The notes beneath the pieces are model-generated. The model was not told the DNA's origin. It saw only the letters and a list, made by a program, of their open reading frames with translations, and made no database searches. Positions 44,268 to 51,906 of a stretch of DNA of 64,000 bases are shown in pieces (within the stretch, counting starts at the first letter, position 1; every line of letters starts with the position of its first letter). This DNA comes from Tabrizicola thermarum (GTDB taxonomy: Bacteria; Pseudomonadota; Alphaproteobacteria; Rhodobacterales; Rhodobacteraceae). The position numbers were made by a program, and so were the translations under genes. The stretch is from the NCBI RefSeq assembly GCF_003574395.1, contig NZ_QMJY01000013.1, positions 496,001 to 560,000 of the forward strand. The letters run 5' to 3'.

Positions 44268-44608
44268 GCAAAGCCAGGGAATTGTCGCGTCTTGCCGAGC
44301 TTGCGCAATTGATGCTGGACCACAAGCTTGGCGTCCTGAAGGAAACGTCAGATCGCCTTGAACAAAGCCGCCTGCAGCGGTCCGCCCTCGATCAGGCACC
44401 ACCGCCGGTGGAGCTGGAACCGATCCTGTGCTCCAAGGTCGGGCTGGACTACGAGCGATGGGCAGATGTGAGGCGCAGCGAACTTAACCTCGTCATAGCG
44501 CGTCAGACCGCAGCGTGGATCGAGGCCCGCGGCGATGCCCAGACGGCATTCGGGCGCGTCCAGGCGCTGCAGAGGCTGGCGGAGAAGCTTGAACGAAGTC
44601 GGCAATGA
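44264..44608 (+). CDS. FliJ-like coiled-coil protein (114 aa)
   Basis: A small helical protein directly after flhB (4-nt overlap), with two predicted coiled-coil arms (LSRLAELAQLMLDHKLGVLK and ERWADVRRSELNLVIARQTA) separated by a Pro-rich turn (DQAPPPVELEPI). Size and hairpin form are those of FliJ-type export chaperones, but primary similarity is weak. The 82-bp gap to the convergent FliL-like gene holds no gene. Confidence 0.65.
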   Translation: MSKARELSRLAELAQLMLDHKLGVLKETSDRLEQSRLQRSALDQAPPPVELEPILCSKVGLDYERWADVRRSELNLVIARQTAAWIEARGDAQTAFGRVQALQRLAEKLERSRQ

Positions 44609-44690
44609 GGTGCGTCGTCCGCCTACCCTGCCTTGCCGTGCGCAGGCGATCGCCCGCTTGCCGTGCCGGGTTCAGCGGAGCGACCCTGAC

Positions 44691-45191
44691 CTAACCATCC
44701 TGCCGGGCGATATCCGTGATCAGAACATCCGAGACCACTGGCCCGAGAACAAGGGCCGCGGCTTCCTTCAGATTGGTTCGCAGGACCAGAAGATTGGCAC
44801 CGTCGGTGAACGAACCGGAGAAGCCTCCGACATTCGCATGATCGAACAGAACCCGCAGGAATGCATCGCGCAACTTCGGTTCGCGCTGGTAGACGGCTTC
44901 GGTGTTGCCGGCTGCAACCTCCAGCGACAGTGAGAGCACGATCATCGAGGCCACCCGACCATCCTTGACCACCGGCACAACGAACTGGTTGTTCATCTTG
45001 ACATATTCCGGTGCGCCTTCTTGCGGCTCGCTCGCTTTGTGGGCGTCTCCTTCCGAATGCTGACTGTCCTCTGATGACGACCCATCCGCGGCAGGGGACT
45101 GATCTGGAGCTGGGCGCAAGACCAGCCCGGCTGCAACGCCGGCACCCAGGCCGATCAAAGCGAGAAGAATGGGAAGAACCTTGCGGAGCAT
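44691..45191 (-). CDS. Second FliL-like protein
   Basis: A 166-aa single-span protein: membrane helix near 5-25 (VLPILLALIGLGAGVAAGLV), a Ser/Glu-rich linker (about 30-60), and a periplasmic domain (YVKMNNQFVVPVVKDGRVAS, then LSLSLEVAAG and LVLGPVVSDVLITDIARQDG) of the FliL type. It differs clearly from the fliL at 35029, so the cluster has two FliL-like proteins. It is the last gene of the flgB-to-flgH block and adjoins flgH with a 1-nt overlap. Confidence 0.8.
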   Translation of the reverse strand: MLRKVLPILLALIGLGAGVAAGLVLRPAPDQSPAADGSSSEDSQHSEGDAHKASEPQEGAPEYVKMNNQFVVPVVKDGRVASMIVLSLSLEVAAGNTEAVYQREPKLRDAFLRVLFDHANVGGFSGSFTDGANLLVLRTNLKEAAALVLGPVVSDVLITDIARQDG

Positions 45192-45916
45192 CAGAAGGGC
45201 ATCACGATATCGGCAACCTGCTGGCCGTAGGTCGGCTGCTGCATGTCGGTGATCTGCCCCCGGCCGCCGTAGGAGATGCGGGCGCCGGCGATCTTGTCGT
45301 AAGTGATCTCGTTCTGCCGGGAGATGTCTGCGGGACGCACATATCCGGTCACGATCAGTTCGCGCATTTCGAAGTTCACACGGACTTCTTGCTGGCCTTC
45401 GATCTTGAGAACACCGTTTGGCAGTTTCTCGACAACCGTTGCAGCGATACGAAGCGTGATCTTTTCCTTGCGGGCCACCGAGCCCTGGCCCTTGAAGGTG
45501 GACGAGGAACTGCTTTCGTAAGCATTGGCCAGGCTGGCGCCGTCGGGCAGCATGGCGTCCACACGTTGCGGGATTCCCATGAGCTCCGGCAGACCGGAAG
45601 TCTGCTTTCCGTTGCGGCTGCGGCCCGTGGAGTTCGAGATCGACGCGCTGTCATCAATCTGGATGACCACGGTCAGGATGTCGCCGCGCTGCGCCGCACG
45701 GCGATCTCCGAACAACGAGTCGGTTCCGGCGGCCCAGAGCGACGATGCGTCGGTATCCGAAGCTGGCGCGGCGTCCTCGGGCAAGGTCGCCGAATACATG
45801 GCATACTGCTGGTTCGAACCGTCCAGACTGGAAAACTCCGGGGCACGGCCCACTTGTTCAAGCTTGCCGCAGCCGGCAAACGCCAAGGCCACCAGCATCA
45901 GTTTTGGTTTCATCAT
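45191..45916 (-). CDS. flgH: Flagellar L-ring protein FlgH
   Basis: FlgH is an outer-membrane lipoprotein that forms the L ring. The start at 45916 or 45913 (ATGATG) gives MMKPKLMLVALAFAGC, with lipidated Cys16. The typical body is seen: SLWAAGTDSLFGDRRAAQRG, DILTVVIQIDDSASISNSTG, the KGQGSVARKEKITLRIAATV segment, and YVRPADISRQNEITYDKIAG with AQISYGG-like GARISYGGRG. flgI (P ring) is not in this window. It follows flgA by 1 nt. Confidence 0.96.
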   Translation of the reverse strand: MMKPKLMLVALAFAGCGKLEQVGRAPEFSSLDGSNQQYAMYSATLPEDAAPASDTDASSLWAAGTDSLFGDRRAAQRGDILTVVIQIDDSASISNSTGRSRNGKQTSGLPELMGIPQRVDAMLPDGASLANAYESSSSSTFKGQGSVARKEKITLRIAATVVEKLPNGVLKIEGQQEVRVNFEMRELIVTGYVRPADISRQNEITYDKIAGARISYGGRGQITDMQQPTYGQQVADIVMPF

Positions 45917-45917
45917 T

Positions 45918-46340
45918 TCAATCTTCCCATCCGACATAGACTGTCCCATCCGGACCGATACGGCCCGTGACTGTGGTCTTGGACTGCAGGTTCATCACCC
46001 GAAGGTCGTCTCCCTCGGAGCCGCGATCCAGCGCCCTTCCCTCGGTCGCGATCGACAGGCTCCCAGCCGAATAGACAAGTTTTACCAGCTGGTTACGCTG
46101 GACCAGCGTCGGCGGGCCATAGTCGCCGGGTTTCACCGGCTTCCCGGCGTAGATCGACACCCGGGCTTCCTGACCAATTGCCAGCGCCGGATCTGCGAGG
46201 GCGCCCGGAAGCTCGGCACTGACAAGCGTCAGATCCTCGGGCGCAATCAGCGTCTTTGCGCGGATCGTGCGGGTGGCAACCACGCTTTCGGCCCAGGCGG
46301 GCTGGGTGAGTATCAGGAGAGCGACCAATCGCAACATCAC
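45918..46340 (-). CDS. flgA: Flagella P-ring assembly chaperone FlgA
   Basis: A 140-aa periplasmic SAF-domain protein with signal peptide MMLRLVALLILTQPAWAE. The body reads VATRTIRAKTLIAPEDLTLV, GKPVKPGDYGPPTLVQRNQL, and VMNLQSKTTVTGRIGPDGTV, the FlgA C-terminal pattern. It is shorter than E. coli FlgA, which has an extra N-terminal domain; the short form is usual in alphaproteobacteria. It overlaps flgG by 4 nt. Confidence 0.93.
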   Translation of the reverse strand: MMLRLVALLILTQPAWAESVVATRTIRAKTLIAPEDLTLVSAELPGALADPALAIGQEARVSIYAGKPVKPGDYGPPTLVQRNQLVKLVYSAGSLSIATEGRALDRGSEGDDLRVMNLQSKTTVTGRIGPDGTVYVGWED

Positions 46341-47122
46341 CGCACCTGCGTGGTTGCTGCGAGCATCTGATCGGCCGCAGTGATGACCTTTGCGTTCAAC
46401 TCGTAGCCGCGCTGTGCCTTGATCAGTTCCGTCACCTCGCGGACTGCGTCGACCGAACTGCCTTCCAGGTAGCGGTGACGAAGCGTTCCGAGACCGTCCA
46501 AGCCAGGAGTTCCAGAGAAAGCCGCACCCGATGCGGGACTTTCCAGAAAGAGGTTCGAGCCGATCGCCTCCAGCCCCTTCTCGTTCGGAAAGGACGAAAG
46601 CGTCAGTTGGCCGATCAGTTCGGGGTCGACGCGATCGGCAAAGTCAGCCCAGACTTCGCCCGAGGGGCTGATGGTAAGGCCACGGGCATCCGAGGGAATG
46701 GTGATCCCGGGAACGACCGGATATCCGTCAGAGGTGACGATCAACCCTTCGGCCGAGCGCTTTAACGCGCCATCCCGGGTATAGCCGACCTGACCCGAGG
46801 GCATCTGAACCTCGATGTAGCCGTTTCCATCGATTGCAACATCCAGATCACCGCCCGTGGGTTCAAGCGAACCCTGGCCGATCACCACCGATACGGCCGC
46901 AGGTCGGACGCCCAGTCCGATCTGGATGCCGGTCGGAAGCATGCTGCCGTCCGCGGCTGAAACGCTGCCGGGTCGTGCCATCTGTTGGTAGGTGAGATCG
47001 GCAAAATCGGCCCTGCGCGGGTTGTAGCCCGTGGTCGACATGTTCGCGAGGTTGTTCGAGACAACGTCGACCTTCATCTGCTGTGCGGCCATGCCGGTTG
47101 CGGCAATCTGAAGCGCTTTCAT
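46337..47122 (-). CDS. flgG: Flagellar distal rod protein FlgG
   Basis: A 261-aa rod protein. It begins MKALQIAATGMAAQQMKVDV and has the rod-family motif VVSNNLANMSTTGYNPRRAD, the GNGYIEVQMPSGQVGYTRDG segment, and the C-terminal SSVDAVREVTELIKAQRGYE, which packs into the rod helix. Length and order are normal. It follows flgF with a 9-nt gap and overlaps flgA. Confidence 0.98.
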   Translation of the reverse strand: MKALQIAATGMAAQQMKVDVVSNNLANMSTTGYNPRRADFADLTYQQMARPGSVSAADGSMLPTGIQIGLGVRPAAVSVVIGQGSLEPTGGDLDVAIDGNGYIEVQMPSGQVGYTRDGALKRSAEGLIVTSDGYPVVPGITIPSDARGLTISPSGEVWADFADRVDPELIGQLTLSSFPNEKGLEAIGSNLFLESPASGAAFSGTPGLDGLGTLRHRYLEGSSVDAVREVTELIKAQRGYELNAKVITAADQMLAATTQVR

Positions 47123-47131
47123 GAACGACCT

Positions 47132-47842
47132 CTATCGCCCGAGCGTTGAAATCACGCCCCGGACCCTTTCATCTTCGGCGTCGAGAAACTTCTGGCCCAG
47201 CTCGTAGGCCCGCTGGACCTCGATCATCCTTGCTATTTCCGAGACAGGTTCGACATTGCTGTCTTCAAGCATTCCCTGCAGGATGGTCGCACTCTCCGCA
47301 GGCTCAACGTCTGCTGCGGAAAAGAGGGTGCCGGACTGGTGTCGCAAAGTCATCGGGTCGGCCGGTTGCCAGAGCCCGATCTGCGCGATGGGCTGGCCCC
47401 CGGCGGACAAGGTTCCGTCTGAAGCCAGAGACAGACCCCTGGCGTCGGGCGGCACAAAGACCGGCGCCCCACCAGCATCAAGCAAGCGGTAGCCATCGGG
47501 CGTGACCAGCTCACCCTGGGCTGAGGGAGTAAAGCTGCCGGCGCGGGTCAGCCGGTTTCCTTCGGGGGTTTCGATCAGAAAGAAGCCTTCGCCCTGGATA
47601 GCAAAGTCGAACTGGCCCCCGGTCTGGCTCAGCGTCGATTGGGACAGGTCGACATGGCGCCCGCTGGCATGGGCCATCGACAGGGAAGGGTCGTGGTCCA
47701 GCGCGGCGACGAACTCCGAAAAGACCACGCCTTCCCGCCTGAAGCCGGTGGTCGACGAGTTGGCAATGTTGTTTGCCACGACGCCCATCTCGCGCATGAG
47801 GCCGGACTGGCGGTTCAGCGTCACATAACCTGCTGCGTCCAT
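47132..47842 (-). CDS. flgF: Flagellar proximal rod protein FlgF
   Basis: A 236-aa rod protein. The start at 47842 (MDAAGYVTLNRQSGLMREMG) has GGGAGG upstream; a GTG/ATG five codons earlier would overlap fliQ. The motif VVANNIANSSTTGFRREGVV is followed by FAIQGEGFFLIETPEGNRLT and the C-terminal VEPVSEIARMIEVQRAYELG. It sits between fliQ and flgG. Confidence 0.97.
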   Translation of the reverse strand: MDAAGYVTLNRQSGLMREMGVVANNIANSSTTGFRREGVVFSEFVAALDHDPSLSMAHASGRHVDLSQSTLSQTGGQFDFAIQGEGFFLIETPEGNRLTRAGSFTPSAQGELVTPDGYRLLDAGGAPVFVPPDARGLSLASDGTLSAGGQPIAQIGLWQPADPMTLRHQSGTLFSAADVEPAESATILQGMLEDSNVEPVSEIARMIEVQRAYELGQKFLDAEDERVRGVISTLGR

Positions 47843-47843
47843 G

Positions 47844-48110
47844 TCAACCTCCCGCAATCAATGGAATGAGCGTGTCGGTGAAGAAGGCGACCAGGGTAGA
47901 GGTCATGAAGCTCATCGATAGCCAGAAGACCGCAATCATGGCGCCGGCCTTTGGCACGAAGGTCAGCGTCATTTCCTGCACTGAGGTCAGCGCCTGCAGA
48001 AGGCCAATCACGACGCCAACGACAAGCGCCACTGTCAGAAGCGGTGCCGAGATCATCACGGACACCCAAAGTCCCTGGCGCGTCAGATCGTAGATCATCG
48101 CTTCGGTCAT
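47844..48110 (-). CDS. fliQ: Flagellar export protein FliQ
   Basis: An 88-aa protein with two membrane helices, a subunit of the FliPQR gate. Characteristic sequence: SAPLLTVALVVGVVIGLLQA, then LTSVQEMTLTFVPKAGAMIA. The genes fliP and fliR lie in other blocks of this cluster. It overlaps fliE by 4 nt. Confidence 0.97.
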   Translation of the reverse strand: MTEAMIYDLTRQGLWVSVMISAPLLTVALVVGVVIGLLQALTSVQEMTLTFVPKAGAMIAVFWLSMSFMTSTLVAFFTDTLIPLIAGG

Positions 48111-48397
48111 ACCGGCATCCTCAGGATTTCCTGGTAGGCCTCGACCACCCGGTCACGGACGGTCGCCACCGTTTCTACGGCCAGCTGGGAGGAGGCCAGG
48201 GCCTGCACCAGAGCATGAGGATCAGCCCCCCCGGTCATGGCCGCGCGAGCCGTCGCTTCGTGTTCCTGAAGCGTGTCGAGGAAGTTTCCGGCAAGCCTTG
48301 CAAACCCCTGTTCCACCGCCCCCGCGCGAGGCGAAGGGGCGGCGGCGGTGCGGGCATTTGCATAAGCCTGCGATACGAAAGAGGTTTTCACATCCAT
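48107..48397 (-). CDS. fliE: Flagellar hook-basal body protein FliE
   Basis: A 96-aa protein that joins the MS ring and rod. It has the FliE C-terminal pattern DPHALVQALASSQLAVETVA followed by VRDRVVEAYQEILRMPV. The N-terminal part (FVSQAYANARTAAAPSPRAG) is variable, as in other alphaproteobacteria. It lies between flgC (12-nt gap) and fliQ (overlap). Confidence 0.95.
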   Translation of the reverse strand: MDVKTSFVSQAYANARTAAAPSPRAGAVEQGFARLAGNFLDTLQEHEATARAAMTGGADPHALVQALASSQLAVETVATVRDRVVEAYQEILRMPV

Positions 48398-48409
48398 TCT
48401 GGATCTCCC

Positions 48410-48793
48410 TTACCGTCGCAGAAGGTCGAACAGGCTTTGCGTCATTTGACGCGTCTGGTCGAACATCCTGAGGTTCGCCTCGTAGCTGCGCTGCGCTTCG
48501 CGCGCGTCAGCGATTTCGATCACCAGATCGACATTCGAGCCGTCGTAGTGACCGGTGTCGTCGGCCAGTGGATGGCCGGGATCGTAGATTCGGGTCAGCT
48601 CGCTTTGGTCCAGTTTCACCGGGCCCGCCTGGACCAGACCGGTGTCCATGGCCTGTTTGAAGGTCATCACCTTGCGGTGGTATCCAGGTGTGTCCGCGTT
48701 GGCGATGTTCTCGGAAACGTGCCGCAGCCGCATGGCCTGCGCCTCCATTCCAGAGGCCGCGAAGGAAAGCGAAGAGATAAGGTCGTTGCCCAT
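48410..48793 (-). CDS. flgC: Flagellar proximal rod protein FlgC
   Basis: A 127-aa rod protein starting MGNDLISSLSFAASGMEAQA. The motif RHVSENIANADTPGYHRKVM and the C-terminal IADAREAQRSYEANLRMFDQ are diagnostic. It follows flgB with an 11-nt gap. Confidence 0.97.
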   Translation of the reverse strand: MGNDLISSLSFAASGMEAQAMRLRHVSENIANADTPGYHRKVMTFKQAMDTGLVQAGPVKLDQSELTRIYDPGHPLADDTGHYDGSNVDLVIEIADAREAQRSYEANLRMFDQTRQMTQSLFDLLRR

Positions 48794-48804
48794 TTCCCGG
48801 CTCC

Positions 48805-49188
48805 TCAGCGCGGCCGGCCAAGGCTGGCGCGGATCACATCCGACGTCGCCCGATATATCGCCAGCGCCATTTCGTGTGATTGGCGGGCCTCGACCGACTT
48901 CACCATCTCGGCCTCGAGCGAGACAGAGTTGCCATTCGGCGCCTCATGGCCACGCGCCTTTTCAGGACGCGGCATGGCCTGTGCGGAGAACGAGGACAAA
49001 TGACCGGCACGGGTGGTGCGCATTTCGCCCCCGGCTTCGGCAAAAACCTCGGCGAAGGCTGGCAAATCGCGGGCCTTGTATCCGGGAGTGTCGGCGTTTG
49101 CGACATTCTCTGCGATCACGGCCATGCGTGCCCCCGAGAAGGCGGCCAGCGACTGCGCCATCCGGGTAAGTTCCAGTTTTTCGAACAT
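48805..49188 (-). CDS. flgB: Flagellar proximal rod protein FlgB
   Basis: A 127-aa rod protein starting at 49188 (MFEKLELTRMAQSLAAFSGA); a frame extension of ten codons upstream lacks support. The rod motif VIAENVANADTPGYKARDLP is present, followed by the EMVKSVEARQSHEMALAIYR helix. It heads the flgB-flgC-fliE-fliQ-flgF-flgG-flgA-flgH-fliL2 operon, divergent from fliI. Confidence 0.97.
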   Translation of the reverse strand: MFEKLELTRMAQSLAAFSGARMAVIAENVANADTPGYKARDLPAFAEVFAEAGGEMRTTRAGHLSSFSAQAMPRPEKARGHEAPNGNSVSLEAEMVKSVEARQSHEMALAIYRATSDVIRASLGRPR

Positions 49189-49272
49189 CGGGGCTTCTCC
49201 CTCGACCTGCTTCACCAAGGCTTAAGGGTGATTCGTTTAGAAACGGTTGAGAGCGAACAAAGGAAGAATCCC
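49189..49272. promoter_or_regulatory. Divergent promoter region flgB/fliI
   Basis: An 84-bp gap between divergent operons, relatively AT-rich in its centre (GGCTTAAGGGTGATTCGTTT). It must hold promoters for both directions. A TTAA is present at about 49224, but the second CtrA half-site at 7-nt spacing is not, and I see no clear sigma54 or sigma28 pattern. AAGGAAG precedes the fliI start. Confidence 0.4.
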
Positions 49273-50583
49273 ATGGCTGGACTGTTCGACGGACTTCTGG
49301 CGGAAATCGGTGCAAGCGCTTCAATTCGGCGGATCGGTCGTGTCGCCGAAACACGTCGCGGATTGGCCGAGGTGACTGGCCTGGAGTCCGCTGCCATCGG
49401 TGACAGGGTGCTGATCCACAGCCGCGATGGGGCCGCTGGCGGTGAGGTACTGCGTCTGACTCAGGGGCGGTGTTCGGTGCTGCCGGATGCTTCGGGGGAC
49501 GGAATGGCCATCGGCGACCGGGTCGAGCTCGTGGGCAAGGCAGAGATTGCACCCGATGACAGCTGGATTGGACGGATCATCGATGCTATGGGCCAGCCGC
49601 TGGATGGACGCCCCCTTCTGCGCGGAACGCGGCCACGCGCATTGCGTGCGCCTGCTCCACCGGCTGCCCGTCGTCGACGTCTTGGCAAGCGGCTGGAAAC
49701 GGGTGTTGCGGTTTTCGACACCCTTCTGCCCTTGGTTCGCGGTCAGCGGATCGGCCTGTTTGCAGGCTCGGGCGTCGGAAAATCCTCATTGCTGGCAAAG
49801 TTTGCCAGGGGTCTTGAAGCCGATGTCGTGGTCATAGCCCTGGTCGGCGAACGGGGCCGCGAACTGCGGGAGTTTACCGAACGTGTCCTGGGGCCTGCGG
49901 GGATGGCGCGCAGTGTTGTCGTGACCGCGACATCGGATCAGTCGCCCCTGATGCGTCGCATGTGCGCGCTGACCGCCATGGCGGTGGCAGAGCATTTCAG
50001 AGATCAGGGCCGGCATGTGCTTTTGCTCGTCGACAGTATTACCCGCTTTGCGGAAGCACATCGTGAGGTTGCCTTGGCCGGCGGCGAGGGGGCCTCGCTA
50101 AGGGGTTTTCCGCCATCGCTGACGCAAGCCATCATGGGGCTGGCCGAACGGGCCGGGCCGGGCCCCGAGGGGTCTGGCGATATCACGGCCGTGTTCTCGG
50201 TCCTTGTCGCAGGTTCGGATATGGAGGAGCCGGTGGCCGACATCCTGCGCGGTGTACTGGACGGCCACGTTGTGCTGGACCGGCACATCGCCGAAAGGGG
50301 AAGGTTTCCCGCGATTGATCTGTTGCGGTCCGTGTCGAGGTCGCTTCCGGAAGCCGCCACCGAGGAGGAGAATGCCCTGATCGCGGAGGCGCGCCGGCTC
50401 CTCGGGGCCTATGACAGGGCCGAAATGATGATTCAGGCTGGGCTCTATGCTCAGGGTTCCGACCCGCTGATCGATCGCGCGATCAAGGTCTGGCCGCGAC
50501 TTGACGGATTTCTTGCCGAAGCCGCCCCGGAAACCGGGATCTCCGGGAGTTTTGCCATGTTGAAGGCAAGCCTTGCAGACTGA
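49273..50583 (+). CDS. fliI: Flagellar export ATPase FliI
   Basis: FliI is the ATPase of the flagellar export apparatus. The 436-aa protein starts MAGLFDGLLAEIGASASIRR; the frame upstream crosses flgB and is rejected. P-loop GLFAGSGVGKSSLLAK is near residues 161-176, the Walker B region HVLLLVDSITRFAEAHREVA near 255, and GFPPSLTQAIMGLAERAGPG follows. The N-terminal beta-barrel includes GDRVELVGKA. It stands alone downstream of the divergent promoter; the next gene is a LysE remnant in convergent orientation. Confidence 0.98.
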   Translation: MAGLFDGLLAEIGASASIRRIGRVAETRRGLAEVTGLESAAIGDRVLIHSRDGAAGGEVLRLTQGRCSVLPDASGDGMAIGDRVELVGKAEIAPDDSWIGRIIDAMGQPLDGRPLLRGTRPRALRAPAPPAARRRRLGKRLETGVAVFDTLLPLVRGQRIGLFAGSGVGKSSLLAKFARGLEADVVVIALVGERGRELREFTERVLGPAGMARSVVVTATSDQSPLMRRMCALTAMAVAEHFRDQGRHVLLLVDSITRFAEAHREVALAGGEGASLRGFPPSLTQAIMGLAERAGPGPEGSGDITAVFSVLVAGSDMEEPVADILRGVLDGHVVLDRHIAERGRFPAIDLLRSVSRSLPEAATEEENALIAEARRLLGAYDRAEMMIQAGLYAQGSDPLIDRAIKVWPRLDGFLAEAAPETGISGSFAMLKASLAD

Positions 50584-50593
50584 TTGTGATCGG

Positions 50594-50842
50594 CTAGGCA
50601 GTCATGGCTTGCAGATTTTCCCAGACCAGTACTGCGGCAATACCGATCAGTATCAATCCACCAGCCCAGGCCATCACCTCCCTGGTCTTGCGGCTTTCGT
50701 TAAGCGTCTGGGAAATGGTCCCGCCAAGCCAAGCCACGACGAGATCGGCCGGTATTGCCGTCAGTGGCACCAAGACACCCAGCAAGAGAAGCTGGCCTGT
50801 GACGTCACCGTCGATGGTCGCGCCAGGATCCCGAGCCCCTAG
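50594..50842 (-). pseudogene. C-terminal remnant of a LysE/RhtB-type exporter
   Basis: The open frame reads DPGATIDGDVTGQLLLLGVL, then VPLTAIPADLVVAWLGGTIS, and ends with a hydrophobic helix VMAWAGGLILIGIAAVLVWE. This is the last third of a LysE-family amino-acid exporter (two final membrane helices). No start codon or N-terminal part exists: the frame runs into the CTAG at the end of the IS element. The sequence beyond the IS does not continue it, because joining the flanks gives a stop at once. The gene is therefore broken by IS insertion plus further deletion. It ends 10 nt from the fliI stop. Confidence 0.75.
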
Positions 50843-51740
50843 ACTCCGGACTCATTGATCGTCAAAGCCAGAACATTACGGTAGCGGCGAGGGCGACTGC
50901 TGACTTGAAGGTCGTGGCGCATCTGTCGTAGCGGGTCGCGATGCGGCGCCAGTCTTTGAGCCTGCCGAACATGATCTCGATCCGGTTGCGCCGCCTGTAT
51001 CGGCGCTTGTCGTAGCGGACAGCCCTGCCACGCGACTTCCGGCCCGGGATGCAGGGGCGTATCCCCTTGTCTTCCAACGCCTCTCGGAACCAGTCGGCAT
51101 CATATCCCCGGTCCGCGATCATCCACTCGGCGGCAGGCAGACTTCCCAGCAGGGCCGCGGCTGCGGTGTAGTCGCTGACCTGCCCTGCGGTCATGAAGAA
51201 CTTCAGGGGGCGTCCCTTGGCGTCGGTGACGGCATGCAACTTGGTGTTCAGTCCGCCCTTCGTTCTGCCGATCAGACGCCCACGCTGATCGCCGGGTCCC
51301 CCTTTTTCGTCCGCAGGCTCGAAGCCGTGCGGTGCGCCTTGAGATACTTGCGCAGGCATGCTTGGACCAATGGCGCATGCCTGCTCACATCGATCATGAT
51401 GGTCTTCTGTTCGGTGCCCTCCGGGGCCAGTCCCTCCATCATCCTGGCGAAGACCCCCATGTCACTCCATCGCTTCCAACGGTTGTAGAGCGTCTTCGGC
51501 GGCCCATGCTCACGCGGGGCATCGCACCACCTCAACTCATTGCGATTGATGAAAATTATGCCGCTCAACACACGCAAATCATCAACACGTGGCTTGCCAT
51601 GACTCTTCGGGAAGAACGGACGCAGCCGCTCCATCTGCTCTTCGGTCAGCCAGAAAAGGTTGCTCATCATCACCCCCGTCAGTTCGGGAGCTTGAAGCAC
51701 GCAGACGGTGCAGCCTCCAGCCGATGAATGGGTCCTGACC
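50843..51740 (-). mobile_element. IS5-family (IS427-like) insertion sequence
   Basis: About 898 bp. The ends are imperfect inverted repeats: reading inward from each flanking CTAG (50839-50842 and 51741-51744), ACTCCGGACTCATTGATCG and GGTCAGGACCCATTCATCG agree at 14 of 19 positions. CTAG on both sides may be the target duplication. The element carries one transposase split by a frameshift. It sits exactly between the flagellar cluster and the sox locus. The family name comes from the transposase motifs. Confidence 0.85.
50862..51670 (-). CDS. IS5-family transposase, two frames joined by -1 frameshift
   Basis: Frame one starts at 51670 (MMSNLFWLTEEQMERLRPFF) and contains TIMID with the first catalytic Asp. 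Frame two contains ADRGYDADWFREALEDKGIR with the second Asp and RRRNRIEIMFGRLKDWRRIA with the Glu. The switch is at a run A5G5 (51307-51298, minus strand), typical for programmed frameshifting in this group. Unusually, about 14 residues (VSRHAPLVQACLRK) separate the Asp from YLKAHRTAS, where related transposases as I recall them have only two or three. The corresponding DNA holds a 10-bp inverted repeat (51352-51361 and 51375-51384). The enzyme may be inactive. Confidence 0.85.
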
Positions 51741-51746
51741 CTAGAC

Positions 51747-51760
51747 TTGAAGCAGATCAA
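51747..51760. promoter_or_regulatory. Orphan FNR/CRP-type palindrome
   Basis: TTGAAGCAGATCAA (51747-51760) matches the FNR-type pattern TTGAT-N4-ATCAA at 9 of 10 fixed positions. It lies 3 nt outside the IS, in a 162-bp gap with no gene. Neither flank offers an intact gene to regulate: the soxT gene ends at 51907 and the IS lies on the other side. It may be left from a lost oxygen-regulated gene. Confidence 0.45.
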
Positions 51761-51906
51761 AGCCACCTGCCCCGCGCTCTGGCGCCGTTCGACTGGTCAA
51801 TGGATCGGACGGCTGCACGACCTGCCTACCCGGCCCGTCGGCGAATGCTCATCCTTCTAGGCCGGGACATCTGCAAAGCGAGCAAGGCCCAACCGCCCGA
51901 AGGGCG

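Noticed and set aside
49189-49272. CtrA box in the flgB/fliI gap
   Set aside because: One TTAA is present, but the second half-site at 7-nt spacing is missing.
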